A stretch of DNA of 64,000 nucleotides from Streptomyces sp. SUK 48 (GTDB lineage: Bacteria; Actinomycetota; Actinomycetes; Streptomycetales; Streptomycetaceae): assembly GCF_009650765.1 (NCBI RefSeq), contig NZ_CP045740.1, positions 4,564,001-4,628,000 on the forward strand, read 5' to 3'. This document shows positions 47,579 through 56,935 of the stretch, piece by piece (positions within the stretch are counted from its first letter, which is position 1; the number at the start of each line of letters is the position of its first letter). The notes below the pieces were generated by a model. That model did no database searches. It saw only the letters and a list, made by a program, of their open reading frames with translations, and had not been told where the DNA came from. The translations under genes were made by a program, and so were the position numbers.

Positions 47579-47853
47579 GCGTGACCGTTCGCATCCCCAC
47601 CATCCTGCGCACCTACACCGGCGGACAGGCCGAGGTCGCCGCCGAGGGCACGACCCTCGGCGAGGTCATCGAGAACCTGGAGAAGAACCACACCGGCATC
47701 GCCGCCCGCGTCCTGGACGACCAGGGCAAGCTGCGCCGGTTCGTGAACGTCTACGTCAACGACGACGACGTCCGTTTCGAGCAGGGCCTCGCGACCTCCA
47801 CCCCGGACGGCGCGGGCGTCTCCATCATCCCGGCGGTGGCCGGCGGCTGCTGA
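47575..47853 (+). CDS. MoaD/ThiS-family sulfur carrier protein, partner of the ThrC-like enzyme
   Basis: A 92-aa ubiquitin-like protein (SVTVRIPTILRTYTGGQ, then RRFVNVYVNDDDVRFEQGL) ending PAVAGGC. Active sulfur carriers end in Gly-Gly, which is activated as a thiocarboxylate. Here one Cys follows the GG, so a protease would have to remove it first, as reported for HcyS and related carriers. Overlap of 4 bp with the ThrC-like gene implies a joint function. A MoaD role in molybdopterin synthesis is less likely because no mo-genes are near. A terminator follows. Confidence 0.9.
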   Translation: MSVTVRIPTILRTYTGGQAEVAAEGTTLGEVIENLEKNHTGIAARVLDDQGKLRRFVNVYVNDDDVRFEQGLATSTPDGAGVSIIPAVAGGC

Positions 47854-47856
47854 CCG

Positions 47857-47884
47857 AATGATCGATCATTACCTTAGGTAATGA
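47857..47884. promoter_or_regulatory. Two overlapping palindromes after the sulfur-carrier gene
   Basis: AATGATCGATCATT (47857-47870) is a perfect 14-bp palindrome, and TCATTACC-TTA-GGTAATGA (47866-47884) is a perfect 8-3-8 inverted repeat that shares its left end. Both begin 4 bp after the carrier stop codon. Too AT-rich for a usual Streptomyces terminator; may be an operator or an alternative RNA fold. Confidence 0.5.
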
Positions 47885-47905
47885 CGGTCACCAAAAGTAC
47901 ATCGG

Positions 47906-47940
47906 ATTGCCCTCTCCGTGAGAGAAGCGGAGGGGGCAAT
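47906..47940 (+). terminator. Terminator of the ThrC-like operon
   Basis: ATTGCCCTCTCCG (47906-47918) and CGGAGGGGGCAAT (47928-47940) form a 13-bp stem (one G-U) with a 9-nt loop and then TCTGTGTG. Confidence 0.8.
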
Positions 47941-48297
47941 TCTGTGTGATTGAGCGCGGTACAGTTGGGGAACGCGCCCTCCGGTGATCGAGGGTAAGCC
48001 CTCGGTTCTCTTCCGCGGTCCCGATAAGAAGTAGCCAAAATGCACGGCCTTTCCGCGGCTTTTGTGTCTTTTACGGGGCCCGACTTGCCCTGAATTCGGG
48101 TGAATTCTCCCCACATTCCGGATCGTTCGCGTCCAGAATTCTCGTCCAATTGACCTGTTGCAGACGGCAGTTGGACAGATACATTCAGCCGCGGTCGACG
48201 CGTTCCGGCGCACGCCCCCGACGCATTGGGGGGCGAGGTCTGACCCGGGTCCGCGAAGTGTGGATCTGTGCAAGGGCCAGTAATAGGGGAGTTAGGC
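47941..48297 (+). other. AT-richer leader region of the cold-shock gene
   Basis: No gene seen. The region is clearly less GC-rich than its surroundings, with TTTTGTGTC and similar stretches, and probably holds the promoter and a long 5' untranslated leader, which is common for cold-shock genes. Frames on the minus strand translate to unrecognisable sequence. Confidence 0.5.
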
Positions 48298-48501
48298 ATG
48301 GCTCAGGGCACCGTCAAGTGGTTCAACGCGGAGAAGGGGTACGGCTTCATCGCGGTCGACGGTGGTGCGGACGTCTTCGTCCATTACAGCGCCATTCAGA
48401 TGGACGGCTACCGCACCCTGGAGGAGGGCCAGCGAGTGGAGTTCGAGATCTCGCAGGGCCAGAAGGGTCCGCAGGCCGACATGGTTCGCGTCGCCGTCTG
48501 A
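48298..48501 (+). CDS. Cold-shock domain protein (CspA family)
   Basis: A 67-aa RNA chaperone. RNP1 is KGYGFIAV and RNP2 DVFVHYSAI. Start ATG 48298 follows GGGGAGTT; upstream in-frame codons are excluded because the family begins at [14 protein letters not shown] perfect 16-bp terminator follows. Members are abundant, rapidly induced nucleic-acid binding proteins. Confidence 0.95.
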   Translation: MAQGTVKWFNAEKGYGFIAVDGGADVFVHYSAIQMDGYRTLEEGQRVEFEISQGQKGPQADMVRVAV

Positions 48502-48513
48502 AACGTTTCTCTA

Positions 48514-48553
48514 CCGAAGGGCCCGCACCTCGCACAGGGTGCGGGCCCTTCGG
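48514..48553 (+). terminator. Terminator of the cold-shock gene
   Basis: CCGAAGGGCCCGCACC (48514-48529) and its complement (48538-48553) form a perfect 16-bp stem with an 8-nt loop, 12 bp after the stop. Confidence 0.9.
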
Positions 48554-48634
48554 TGTGCCCGGGGAGGGCCGGGGCGCTCGCGCCCGCCCGTCACCCGACC
48601 ACCACCCCTGAACGAGCCCGCTGCGCGGGCGCAC

Positions 48635-48661
48635 CTTGCACTCGGGCATGCCGAGTGCTAA
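48635..48661. promoter_or_regulatory. CIRCE element 1 (HrcA operator)
   Basis: CTTGCACTC-N9-GAGTGCTAA: the right arm matches the CIRCE consensus TTAGCACTC-N9-GAGTGCTAA perfectly and the left arm differs at two bases. Upstream of groEL2. Confidence 0.85.
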
Positions 48662-48669
48662 TCATTGCG

Positions 48670-50445
<1,776 letters not shown>

Positions 50446-50472
50446 TCGACCTCCGGTTGATCAACGTCCTTA

Positions 50473-50517
50473 CCGAGGGCGGCACTTCCTGTCAGGGACA
50501 GGGGGTGCCGCCCTCGG
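50473..50517 (+). terminator. Terminator of groEL2
   Basis: CCGAGGGCGGCAC (50473-50485) pairs with 50505-50517 around an inner CCTGTC/GACAGG hairpin and is followed by GCTTTT. A two-storey stem 28 bp after the stop. Confidence 0.9.
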
Positions 50518-50600
50518 GCTTTTCCCGGCCTTCCTCCGCGCCGGGCGTGTCCGGCGTCACAGGTGCCCGCTTCCGGGTCCGGGAATGCCTGCCTCTGTAC

Positions 50601-50620
50601 AGCGGCTTACTTAAGCAGCT
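50601..50620. promoter_or_regulatory. Operator-like dyad before the OYE gene
   Basis: AGC-G-GCTTA-CT-TAAGC-A-GCT is a 20-bp nearly perfect dyad in an otherwise AT-rich stretch, 56 bp before the Old Yellow Enzyme start. It could bind a MarR/TetR-type repressor; no regulator gene is adjacent. Confidence 0.45.
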
Positions 50621-50675
50621 ACAACAATGCACATTCACATACCGCCCGGTCAGCAGTCTTTCGAGGAGCCCCCAC

Positions 50676-51803
50676 GTGACCGTCGACACGCAGCCCGCCT
50701 CCCGCGCGGCCCAGATACTCGCCCGCCCGATCGCCCTCAACGGCCTCACGGTCCCCAACCGGATCGTGATGGCGCCGATGACCCGGATGTTCTCCCCGGG
50801 CGGCATCCCCGGCGAGGACGTGCGCTCGTACTACTCCCGCCGCGCCGCCGCGGGCGTCGGCCTGATCGTCACCGAGGGCACCTACGTCGGCCACGACTCG
50901 GCCGGCCAGAGCGACCGGGTGCCGCGGTTCCACGGCGAGGAGCAGCTCGCGGGCTGGGCGAAGGTGGCCGAGGACGTGCACGCCGCGGGCGGCACGATCG
51001 TCCCGCAGCTGTGGCACATCGGCATGGTCCGCAAGGACGGCGACGCCCCCTTCCCGGCCGCCCCCGCGATGGGCCCCTCCGGTCTGGTCACCGCCGGCGC
51101 CGAGCCCACCGGCAAGGCCATGACGCAGCAGGACCTCGACGACGTCATCGCCGCGTTCGCCCAGGCGGCCGCGGACGCCGAGCGCATCGGCTTCGACGGC
51201 GTGGAGCTCCACGGCGCCCACGGCTACCTCCTCGACCAGTTCCTGTGGGAGGGCACCAACCGCCGCACCGACGCCTACGGCGGCGACCCGGTGGCCCGCG
51301 CCCGGTTCGCCGCGGAGATCGTCGCGGCGGTCCGCGAGCGGGTCTCGGCCACCTTCCCGGTCCTGTTCCGCTACTCGCAGTGGAAGCAGCAGGACTACAC
51401 CGCCCGGCTCGCCGAGACCCCGCAGGAGCTGGAGGCGATCCTGGCCCCGCTCGCCGCGGCCGGCGTCGACGCCTTCCACGCCTCCACCCGCCGCTACTGG
51501 CAGCCCGAGTTCGACGGCTTTGACCTGAACCTCGCGGGCTGGACGAAGAAGCTCACCGGCAAGCCGGTCATCACCGTCGGCTCGGTCGGCCTCGACGGCG
51601 ACTTCACCGGCGCGTTCGCCGGCGAGGGCTCCCCGGTGCAGGGCATCGACGACCTGCTCGACCGCCTGGAGGCCGACGAGTTCGACATGATCGCGGTCGG
51701 TCGCGCCCTGCTCCAGGACCCCGAGTGGGCCGCGAAGGTGCTCGCGGGCCGGGTCTCGGAGCTGGCGCCGTACGACGCGGCGTCGCTGAAGACCCTCAGC
51801 TGA
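50676..51803 (+). CDS. Old Yellow Enzyme family NADH:flavin oxidoreductase
   Basis: A 375-aa FMN-dependent ene-reductase. FMN contacts appear in NGLTVPNRIVMAPMTRMF and in the C-terminal GRALLQDPEW; the substrate His pair is in FDGVELHGAHGYLLDQF, followed by NRRTDAYGG. It reduces activated C=C bonds and may detoxify electrophiles. Start GTG 50676 follows GAGGAG; the extended frame upstream overlaps the groEL2 terminator. Confidence 0.92.
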   Translation: MTVDTQPASRAAQILARPIALNGLTVPNRIVMAPMTRMFSPGGIPGEDVRSYYSRRAAAGVGLIVTEGTYVGHDSAGQSDRVPRFHGEEQLAGWAKVAEDVHAAGGTIVPQLWHIGMVRKDGDAPFPAAPAMGPSGLVTAGAEPTGKAMTQQDLDDVIAAFAQAAADAERIGFDGVELHGAHGYLLDQFLWEGTNRRTDAYGGDPVARARFAAEIVAAVRERVSATFPVLFRYSQWKQQDYTARLAETPQELEAILAPLAAAGVDAFHASTRRYWQPEFDGFDLNLAGWTKKLTGKPVITVGSVGLDGDFTGAFAGEGSPVQGIDDLLDRLEADEFDMIAVGRALLQDPEWAAKVLAGRVSELAPYDAASLKTLS

Positions 51804-51820
51804 GAACACCCGGCCGGGAC

Positions 51821-52402
51821 TCAGATCCCGCCGATGTTGCCGTTCAGCGGCTCGATGTCGACGCGGACCGGGGTGCCCCACACCCGGAGCACCTCGTAGT
51901 CGGTGAACTCGTGCACCAGCCGGTACGCCATCGCGGGCCGCGCCCCGCGCCGCTGGGCGGCGAGATACGCCTCGGCCTCCCGGCGGTCGCGCCGCGGGGT
52001 GCCGCACAGCTGCCACTCCTGGCCGTTCCACAGCTCCGGCAGCCAGCGCTGCTGGGGCTGCGGGCGGTCGGCCCGGACGCCGTAGCGCGAGGGCGCGGAG
52101 GCCACCGGCTCGGCCGGGTTCGGCCGGCCCCCGTACTCCGAGCGGCGGGCGGCCCGGCGCCGGGTCTCGCACAGCAGGCACAGATCGGGGGCGCTCTCGT
52201 CCACCGGTCCGTGCGGATGCTCGGCGCACCGGGTGGCCGGCGCGTTCGCCCCGACGCTCTCCTCCAGCAGGTCCAGCGCCCTGCGCAGATCCGTCCTGAT
52301 CTCCTGGAGCCGCCCGTCCGGAGTGTCGGCGGCCAACGCCTCCCCGTGCTCCCCGAGCAGCCGGAGCGCTCGGCCGAGGGCGGTCAGCTGGGCGTGATTC
52401 AT
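51821..52402 (-). CDS. Protein of unknown function with a Cys-rich zinc-like motif
   Basis: A 193-aa cytoplasmic protein. An N-terminal helical segment (residues 1-50), then C-x2-H-containing CAEHPHGPVDESAPDLCLLC, possibly a zinc knuckle, an Arg/Pro-rich linker, a WNGQEW segment that looks like a short nucleic-acid or ligand contact, and a C-terminal beta part (YEVLRVWGTPVRVDIEPL). I do not recognise it. Start ATG 52402 is the first downstream of low-complexity sequence. Confidence 0.75.
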   Translation of the reverse strand: MNHAQLTALGRALRLLGEHGEALAADTPDGRLQEIRTDLRRALDLLEESVGANAPATRCAEHPHGPVDESAPDLCLLCETRRRAARRSEYGGRPNPAEPVASAPSRYGVRADRPQPQQRWLPELWNGQEWQLCGTPRRDRREAEAYLAAQRRGARPAMAYRLVHEFTDYEVLRVWGTPVRVDIEPLNGNIGGI

Positions 52403-52529
52403 GGTGGTGGATTCCGGTCGGTAGGCGGATCTCTGGCGCGTTCGCTGCTCCCAGTGTCCAGGATGCCGCCGGGGAACCGGCACGGCTTCACCGGTGCTCC
52501 CCCGCGGGAGGGTGTGGTGGGCTTGGGCC

Positions 52530-53492
52530 ATGGCGATCTCGACGCGGCGGCTGATCGAGCGGCTCGGGCGGTTCAACGACGCCCACCCCTGGGACCACAA
52601 CGCCCACTACCACCCCTGGCTGTTACGGCGGTTGCCCCGGCGGTCCGGCCGGGCGCTGGACGTGGGGTGCGGTGCCGGGGAACTCGCGCGGCTGCTGGCC
52701 GGGCGGGCGGAGCGGGTGGACGCGGTCGACTGCGACCCGGGCATCCTGGAGCGGGCGCGCGAACACGGCGGGGCCGTCGCGAACGTCCGGTACATCCTCG
52801 CCGCCGCGCCCGGCGGGCTGCCGCCCGGCCCCTACGACGTCATCACCTGTGTCGCCGTACTGCACCACCTCCCCTTCGCCGAGACCCTCACCCGGTTCCG
52901 GGCCGAGCTGGCGCCCGGCGGGACGCTGGTCGTCGTGGGATGCGCCCGGGACGAGGATGTGCGCGGGGTGCTCTCCGTGCCGCTCAACGCCCTGTTCGGC
53001 TGGGTGAAGAACCGGGGGCGGGCCGTCACGGAACGGCCCGTGGGCATGACCGCGCCCGTCACGGGGCCCGAGATGGACTTCTCAGAGATCGCCGGACAGG
53101 CCCGTCGGCTGCTGCCCGGGGTCCGGCTGCGGCGGGGGTTCTTCTGGCGGTACACCCTGGTGTGGCGCGCTCCTGGAGAGGGTGAGCCAGGTGGCCAGGA
53201 AGCCGACCGTGTAGCCGGTGAGGAGGCCGCCCGCGTAGATCGCCGCGGTGGCCGCGAGGCTCCGGTTGCCGGCCAGCAGGGGGAAGAGGGCCCAGCCCGA
53301 GGGGCCGATGGCCGTCGCGCCGACCTTCGTGCCGAGCATCGCGAAGGCGCCGATGAACGCGCCGCCCGCCGCGCCGCCCGCGCAGGCGGTCAGGAAGGGG
53401 CGGCCGAGGGGGAGGGAGACGCCGTAGATCAGCGGCTCGCCGACGCCGAGCAGCCCGGCGGGCAGGGCCGAGCGGATCGTCGTCCGCAGTGA
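52530..53492 (+). CDS. Class I SAM methyltransferase with antisense C-terminal run-on
   Basis: A methyltransferase of 320 aa as read. Residues 1-215 are a normal class I domain: motif I ALDVGCGAGELA, then VDAVDCDPGILERA and CVAVLHHLPFAETL. Relatives I recall end near FFWRYTLVWRAP. Here no stop occurs and the frame continues some 105 residues into Gly/Glu/Arg-rich sequence that is antisense to the PTS gene (overlap 53082-53492). Codon 32 is TTA (52623-52625), so translation may depend on bldA tRNA-Leu. Either a lost stop or a sequence error. Function unknown. Confidence 0.8.
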   Translation: MAISTRRLIERLGRFNDAHPWDHNAHYHPWLLRRLPRRSGRALDVGCGAGELARLLAGRAERVDAVDCDPGILERAREHGGAVANVRYILAAAPGGLPPGPYDVITCVAVLHHLPFAETLTRFRAELAPGGTLVVVGCARDEDVRGVLSVPLNALFGWVKNRGRAVTERPVGMTAPVTGPEMDFSEIAGQARRLLPGVRLRRGFFWRYTLVWRAPGEGEPGGQEADRVAGEEAARVDRRGGREAPVAGQQGEEGPARGADGRRADLRAEHREGADERAARRAARAGGQEGAAEGEGDAVDQRLADAEQPGGQGRADRRPQ

Positions 53493-54566
53493 GCGGTCGT
53501 GGCGCAGCCGGACGTACACCGCGAGGGCCGCGCCCACCTGGCCCGCGCCCGCCATGGACAGCAGGGGCAGCAGGACGGTGTAGCCCTGCTGCTGGATGAG
53601 GGTGGCGTGGATGGGGATCAGGGCCTGGTGCAGGCCCAGCATGACCAGGGGGAGGAAGAGGCCGCCCAGCAGGAGCCCGGCCAGCGCGCCCGTCGTGGTC
53701 AGGAGCCAGTTCGCGGCGGCGCCGATCGCGGTGGCGACCGTACCGGCCGCGTACATCAGGCCGTAGAGCGTGACCAGGCCGGGGACGAGGACGGTCACCG
53801 TCGGGGTGAGCAGGACGTCCAGGGTCTCCGGGACGCGGCCCCGGCAGAAGCGTTCCACCCGGGTGGCGAGGAAGGCCGCCGCCAGCGCGCCGAGGACTCC
53901 GCCCTGGCCGGGGGCGAGCTGCGTCGCGAACGCCGTCACCTTGGCCACGCCCGGGTACACGACCACCGCCGCCACCGCCGCGCCCAGCACCGGGGTGCCG
54001 CCGAACTCCTGGGCCGTGTTGTAGCCGACGAACACCGCGAGCAGCGCCATGAAGGCCGAGGCGATCGCGCTGAGCGCGGGGGTGAGGCCGGGCAGCAGGC
54101 CGGAGTTCAGGAGCACGCCGTTGAGGCCCGCGAGGATTCCGCAGCCGATCAGGGCGGGGATGAGCGGGACGAAGACGTTCGCGACGCGCCGCAGGGCGGT
54201 CCTGAAGGGGGTGGAGTGACGGCGGCGCAGGTCCTCCTTCAGGGCCGCTCCGGCGGACGGCGGCGCTTCCCCCCGGCTCTGGGGCCGTGCCTGGACGCGT
54301 GCCTGGGCGGATGCCTCCACCCGCGCCCGCACCTGGTCCGTCACCGCGTCCACCACGCCCGGCCCCAGCACGATCTGCCACGCGGCCCCGTCCGCCACCA
54401 CCCCCAGCACCCCCGGCACCGCCCGCAGCCCGGTGCCGTCCGCCGCGTCCTGGTCCCGGAGGGTGAGCCGCAGCCGGGTCATGCAGTGGGTCACGGAGGT
54501 GACGTTGGCGGGGCCGCCGAGGTGGGTCAGGACGGCGGTCGCGGTGGAGGCGGGGTCCGTGTGCAC
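53082..54566 (-). CDS. PTS transporter EIIBC, probably amino-sugar/MurNAc type
   Basis: A 494-aa membrane PTS permease. Residues 1-90 form EIIB with the phosphorylated Cys28 in VTHCMTRLRL; a disordered linker follows, then the EIIC domain with about ten membrane helices (LIGCGILAGLNGVLL, VGVGEPLIYGVSLPLGRPF). It needs EIIA, HPr and EI from elsewhere. With murQ and an RpiR-type regulator upstream it probably imports N-acetylmuramic acid or another sugar that ends as MurNAc-6-P. It starts 15 bp after murQ. Confidence 0.9.
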   Translation of the reverse strand: MHTDPASTATAVLTHLGGPANVTSVTHCMTRLRLTLRDQDAADGTGLRAVPGVLGVVADGAAWQIVLGPGVVDAVTDQVRARVEASAQARVQARPQSRGEAPPSAGAALKEDLRRRHSTPFRTALRRVANVFVPLIPALIGCGILAGLNGVLLNSGLLPGLTPALSAIASAFMALLAVFVGYNTAQEFGGTPVLGAAVAAVVVYPGVAKVTAFATQLAPGQGGVLGALAAAFLATRVERFCRGRVPETLDVLLTPTVTVLVPGLVTLYGLMYAAGTVATAIGAAANWLLTTTGALAGLLLGGLFLPLVMLGLHQALIPIHATLIQQQGYTVLLPLLSMAGAGQVGAALAVYVRLRHDRSLRTTIRSALPAGLLGVGEPLIYGVSLPLGRPFLTACAGGAAGGAFIGAFAMLGTKVGATAIGPSGWALFPLLAGNRSLAATAAIYAGGLLTGYTVGFLATWLTLSRSAPHQGVPPEEPPPQPDPGQQPTGLSGDL

Positions 54567-54581
54567 CCCTCGAGCGTGCGG

Positions 54582-55505
54582 TCAGCCGGACGCGCGGGCC
54601 AGCGCGGCGCGCAGATGGCCCCCCGAGTCCTCCAGAAGGCGGCCGGCCGCCGGGCCGTCGACATCGGCCAGCAGGACGAGGATCGCGGTCTTCACCTCGC
54701 CGCCGGACTCGGTCAGCGCCCGCTCGATGTCCGGGTCGGCCGCGCCGGTGGCCAGCGCGACGATCCGGCGTGAGCGCGCCCGCAGCTTGGCGTTGGAGGC
54801 GCGCACGTCGACCATCAGGTTCCCGTACGTCTTGCCGAGCCGGATCATCGTGATGGTCGACAGCATGTTGAGGACGAGCTTCTGGGCGGTGCCCGCCTTG
54901 AGCCGGGTCGAGCCGGTGATCAGCTCCGGTCCCACGACGATCTCGATGCCGTGCTCGGCGGCGGCCGCGAGGGCGCTGTGCTCGTTGCAGGAGAGCCCGA
55001 TGGTCAGGGCGCCCTGGGCGCGGGCGTGCTCGACCGCGCCGATGGCGTAGGGGGTGCGGCCCGAGGCGGAGACGCCGACCACGCTGTCCTCGGCGGTGAG
55101 CTTGAGCGCGTCGAGGTCGGCGCGGGCCAGCTCGTCCGAGTCCTCCGCGCCCTCCACGGAGGAGACCATCGCCTCGGGACCGCCCGCGATCAGGCCGACG
55201 ACCTGGGCGGGATCGGTGTTGAAGGTGGGCGGGCACTCGGAGGCGTCCAGGACGCCGAGGCGTCCCGCGGTGCCCGCGCCGGCGTAGATCAGCCGGCCGC
55301 CCCGGGTCATCCGCGCGGCCACCGCGTCGATGGCGGCGCAGATGCGGGGGAGCTGGCCGGCGACGGCGGCGGGCACGGCCGCGTCCTCGCCGTTCATCAG
55401 ACGGGCGATGTCGAGGGTGGGCAGGCGGTCGATGTCGGCGAGTTCGGGTCGGAAGGCTTCGGTGGTCAGCGAGGCCAGCTGGCTGCGCAGGTCATGGGCG
55501 GTCAT
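54582..55505 (-). CDS. murQ: N-acetylmuramic acid 6-phosphate etherase MurQ
   Basis: A 307-aa SIS-domain lyase that cleaves the lactyl ether of MurNAc-6-P to GlcNAc-6-P, feeding nagA. Signature GRLIYAGAGTAGRLGVLDASECPPTF, a second SIS block VGVSASGRTPYAIGAVE, and SNEHSALAAAAEHGIEIVVGPE as in the family. It follows the RpiR-type regulator gene and precedes the PTS gene, so cell-wall recycling is indicated. Confidence 0.95.
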   Translation of the reverse strand: MTAHDLRSQLASLTTEAFRPELADIDRLPTLDIARLMNGEDAAVPAAVAGQLPRICAAIDAVAARMTRGGRLIYAGAGTAGRLGVLDASECPPTFNTDPAQVVGLIAGGPEAMVSSVEGAEDSDELARADLDALKLTAEDSVVGVSASGRTPYAIGAVEHARAQGALTIGLSCNEHSALAAAAEHGIEIVVGPELITGSTRLKAGTAQKLVLNMLSTITMIRLGKTYGNLMVDVRASNAKLRARSRRIVALATGAADPDIERALTESGGEVKTAILVLLADVDGPAAGRLLEDSGGHLRAALARASG

Positions 55506-55554
55506 GGGAGCGGCTCTCTCGGTCTCGAATGCCGGTTGGTGTTCCCCCGGTGCC

Positions 55555-55590
55555 GGTGCTCACCTGGTGTCGGCGCAGGTGCTCACCTGG
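55555..55590. repeat. Direct repeat between murR-like and murQ genes
   Basis: GGTGCTCACCTGG occurs at 55555-55567 and 55578-55590, period 23 bp, about two turns. The second copy overlaps the 3' end of the regulator gene. It could be an operator for the RpiR-type regulator. Confidence 0.45.
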
Positions 55591-56476
55591 ACTTGCTGCG
55601 ATGCCGGTGCGCCAGTGCCTCGTACGAGGCGGCGAGCGAGGGCGCCGCCGTCTCGTACGTGCGCTGGGCCACTCCCACGAACAGGCAGTCCACCACGAGC
55701 AGTTGGCTCGTCCGCGAGGACATCGCGGCCGGGCGCAGCTCGGTCTCCCGTGAGGTGGACGTGGTCAGCACGTGGTCGGCGTACTGGGTGACCGGTGAGT
55801 CGGGGCGGCCGGTGATGGCCACGGTGGTCGCCCCGCGCTCGAAGGCGGCCCGCAGCGGCTCGATGACGTCCCCCGTCGAGCCGGAGTGGGTGATCGCGAT
55901 CGCCACGTCGCCCGAGCGGAGCTGGACGGCGTTGGTCACGGCGAGATGCGGATCGCTGTGCGCGTGCGCTATGAGCCCTATGCGCAGCAGCTTCTGGGTG
56001 AGGTCCTGGGCGACCAGCCCGGACGCCCCGATGCCGTACACATCGGTGCGGCGGGCGCCGGCCAGCGCGGTGACGGCCGCGTCGAGCTGGCCGGTGTCGA
56101 GTCCGGCGGCGGTGTCGGCGAGGGTCTGCTGCTCCTCGTAGGCCAGTTTGGCGACGACGTCGGCGATCGGGTCGTCCACGGCGATGTCGGTGGTGATGGC
56201 GGGTGCCCGCCCGGACTGCTGCTGGGCGGCCAGGCCCGCGAGGGCGAGCCGCAGATCCCGGTAGCCGGGGTAGCCGAGCAGCCGCGCGGTGCGGACGACG
56301 GTGGCCTCGCTGGTGCCGGTCAGTTCGGCGAGGCCGGTGACCGTGAGGGCGGCGCAGCCGGCCGGGTCGCTCGCGACGGCCTCGGCGACGCGCTGCATGG
56401 ACCGGGTCATCGACGGCGCGAGGGTGCGCACCTTGGCGGCGAGCGAGCCCACCGGACTGCCGAAACTTTCCTTCAC
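55583..56476 (-). CDS. RpiR/MurR-family transcriptional regulator
   Basis: A 297-aa repressor. N-terminal HTH of the RpiR type (LTVTGLAELTGTSEATVVRTARLLGYPGY) and a C-terminal SIS domain that senses sugar phosphates (DVYGIGASGLVAQDL and ITHSGSTGDVIEPL). As first gene of the murQ-PTS operon it likely responds to MurNAc-6-P. GTG 56476 is chosen with GAGGTGA upstream; other starts are possible. Confidence 0.88.
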   Translation of the reverse strand: MKESFGSPVGSLAAKVRTLAPSMTRSMQRVAEAVASDPAGCAALTVTGLAELTGTSEATVVRTARLLGYPGYRDLRLALAGLAAQQQSGRAPAITTDIAVDDPIADVVAKLAYEEQQTLADTAAGLDTGQLDAAVTALAGARRTDVYGIGASGLVAQDLTQKLLRIGLIAHAHSDPHLAVTNAVQLRSGDVAIAITHSGSTGDVIEPLRAAFERGATTVAITGRPDSPVTQYADHVLTTSTSRETELRPAAMSSRTSQLLVVDCLFVGVAQRTYETAAPSLAASYEALAHRHRSKSR

Positions 56477-56544
56477 GTCCTGGGTCACCTCTGAAAGATA
56501 TTTTCGGTTCGGTCTCCGGGTCAAGAGTGCGCACAATGGGTTGC

Positions 56545-56928
56545 ATGGAGCCCCTCAGTCCCCTTGAACAGGCCCTGCACGCGGCCCGTGCCCTGGTCCT
56601 CGCCGATCTCGTCGCCGGCCGGGTCGCGGAGGCGGACGTGGTCTCGCTGGTCGAGGACTCGGTGGCGCAGCGGCGCTGGTGGGTCGAGCAGTGGCCGGAC
56701 GGCGTGCACTTCGTGGCCGGTCTGGTCGCCCAGGACGTGCAGGACGCGCTGCTGGAGCGGTACGGCCGCTGGCCGTTGTGCCCGGTCTGCGGCACCGGCG
56801 ATCCGCACGCGCTGGAGGTGGCGCCCGAACTGGGACCCGACCCGCACTGGGTGTGCCACCAGGCGGGCGTCAAGGTCGCGGCGGTCGGCCGGCTTGGCTC
56901 CGCCATCGGCACGGACCCGTCCTCGTGA
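56545..56928 (+). CDS. Small protein with CxxC, unknown function
   Basis: A 127-aa protein, divergent from the RpiR-type gene. It starts helical (LEQALHAARALVLADLVAGR), and has a Cys pair CPVCGTGDPH and a later WVCHQAGV that together could bind zinc. I do not recognise the family. It precedes the DUF4031 gene by 7 bp and may be co-translated. Confidence 0.75.
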   Translation: MEPLSPLEQALHAARALVLADLVAGRVAEADVVSLVEDSVAQRRWWVEQWPDGVHFVAGLVAQDVQDALLERYGRWPLCPVCGTGDPHALEVAPELGPDPHWVCHQAGVKVAAVGRLGSAIGTDPSS

Positions 56929-56935
56929 GGCGCCC

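Noticed and set aside
47869..48299. Minus-strand ORFs upstream of the cold-shock gene
   Set aside because: Lower GC third-position bias and no ribosome site; the region is better explained as a terminator plus leader.
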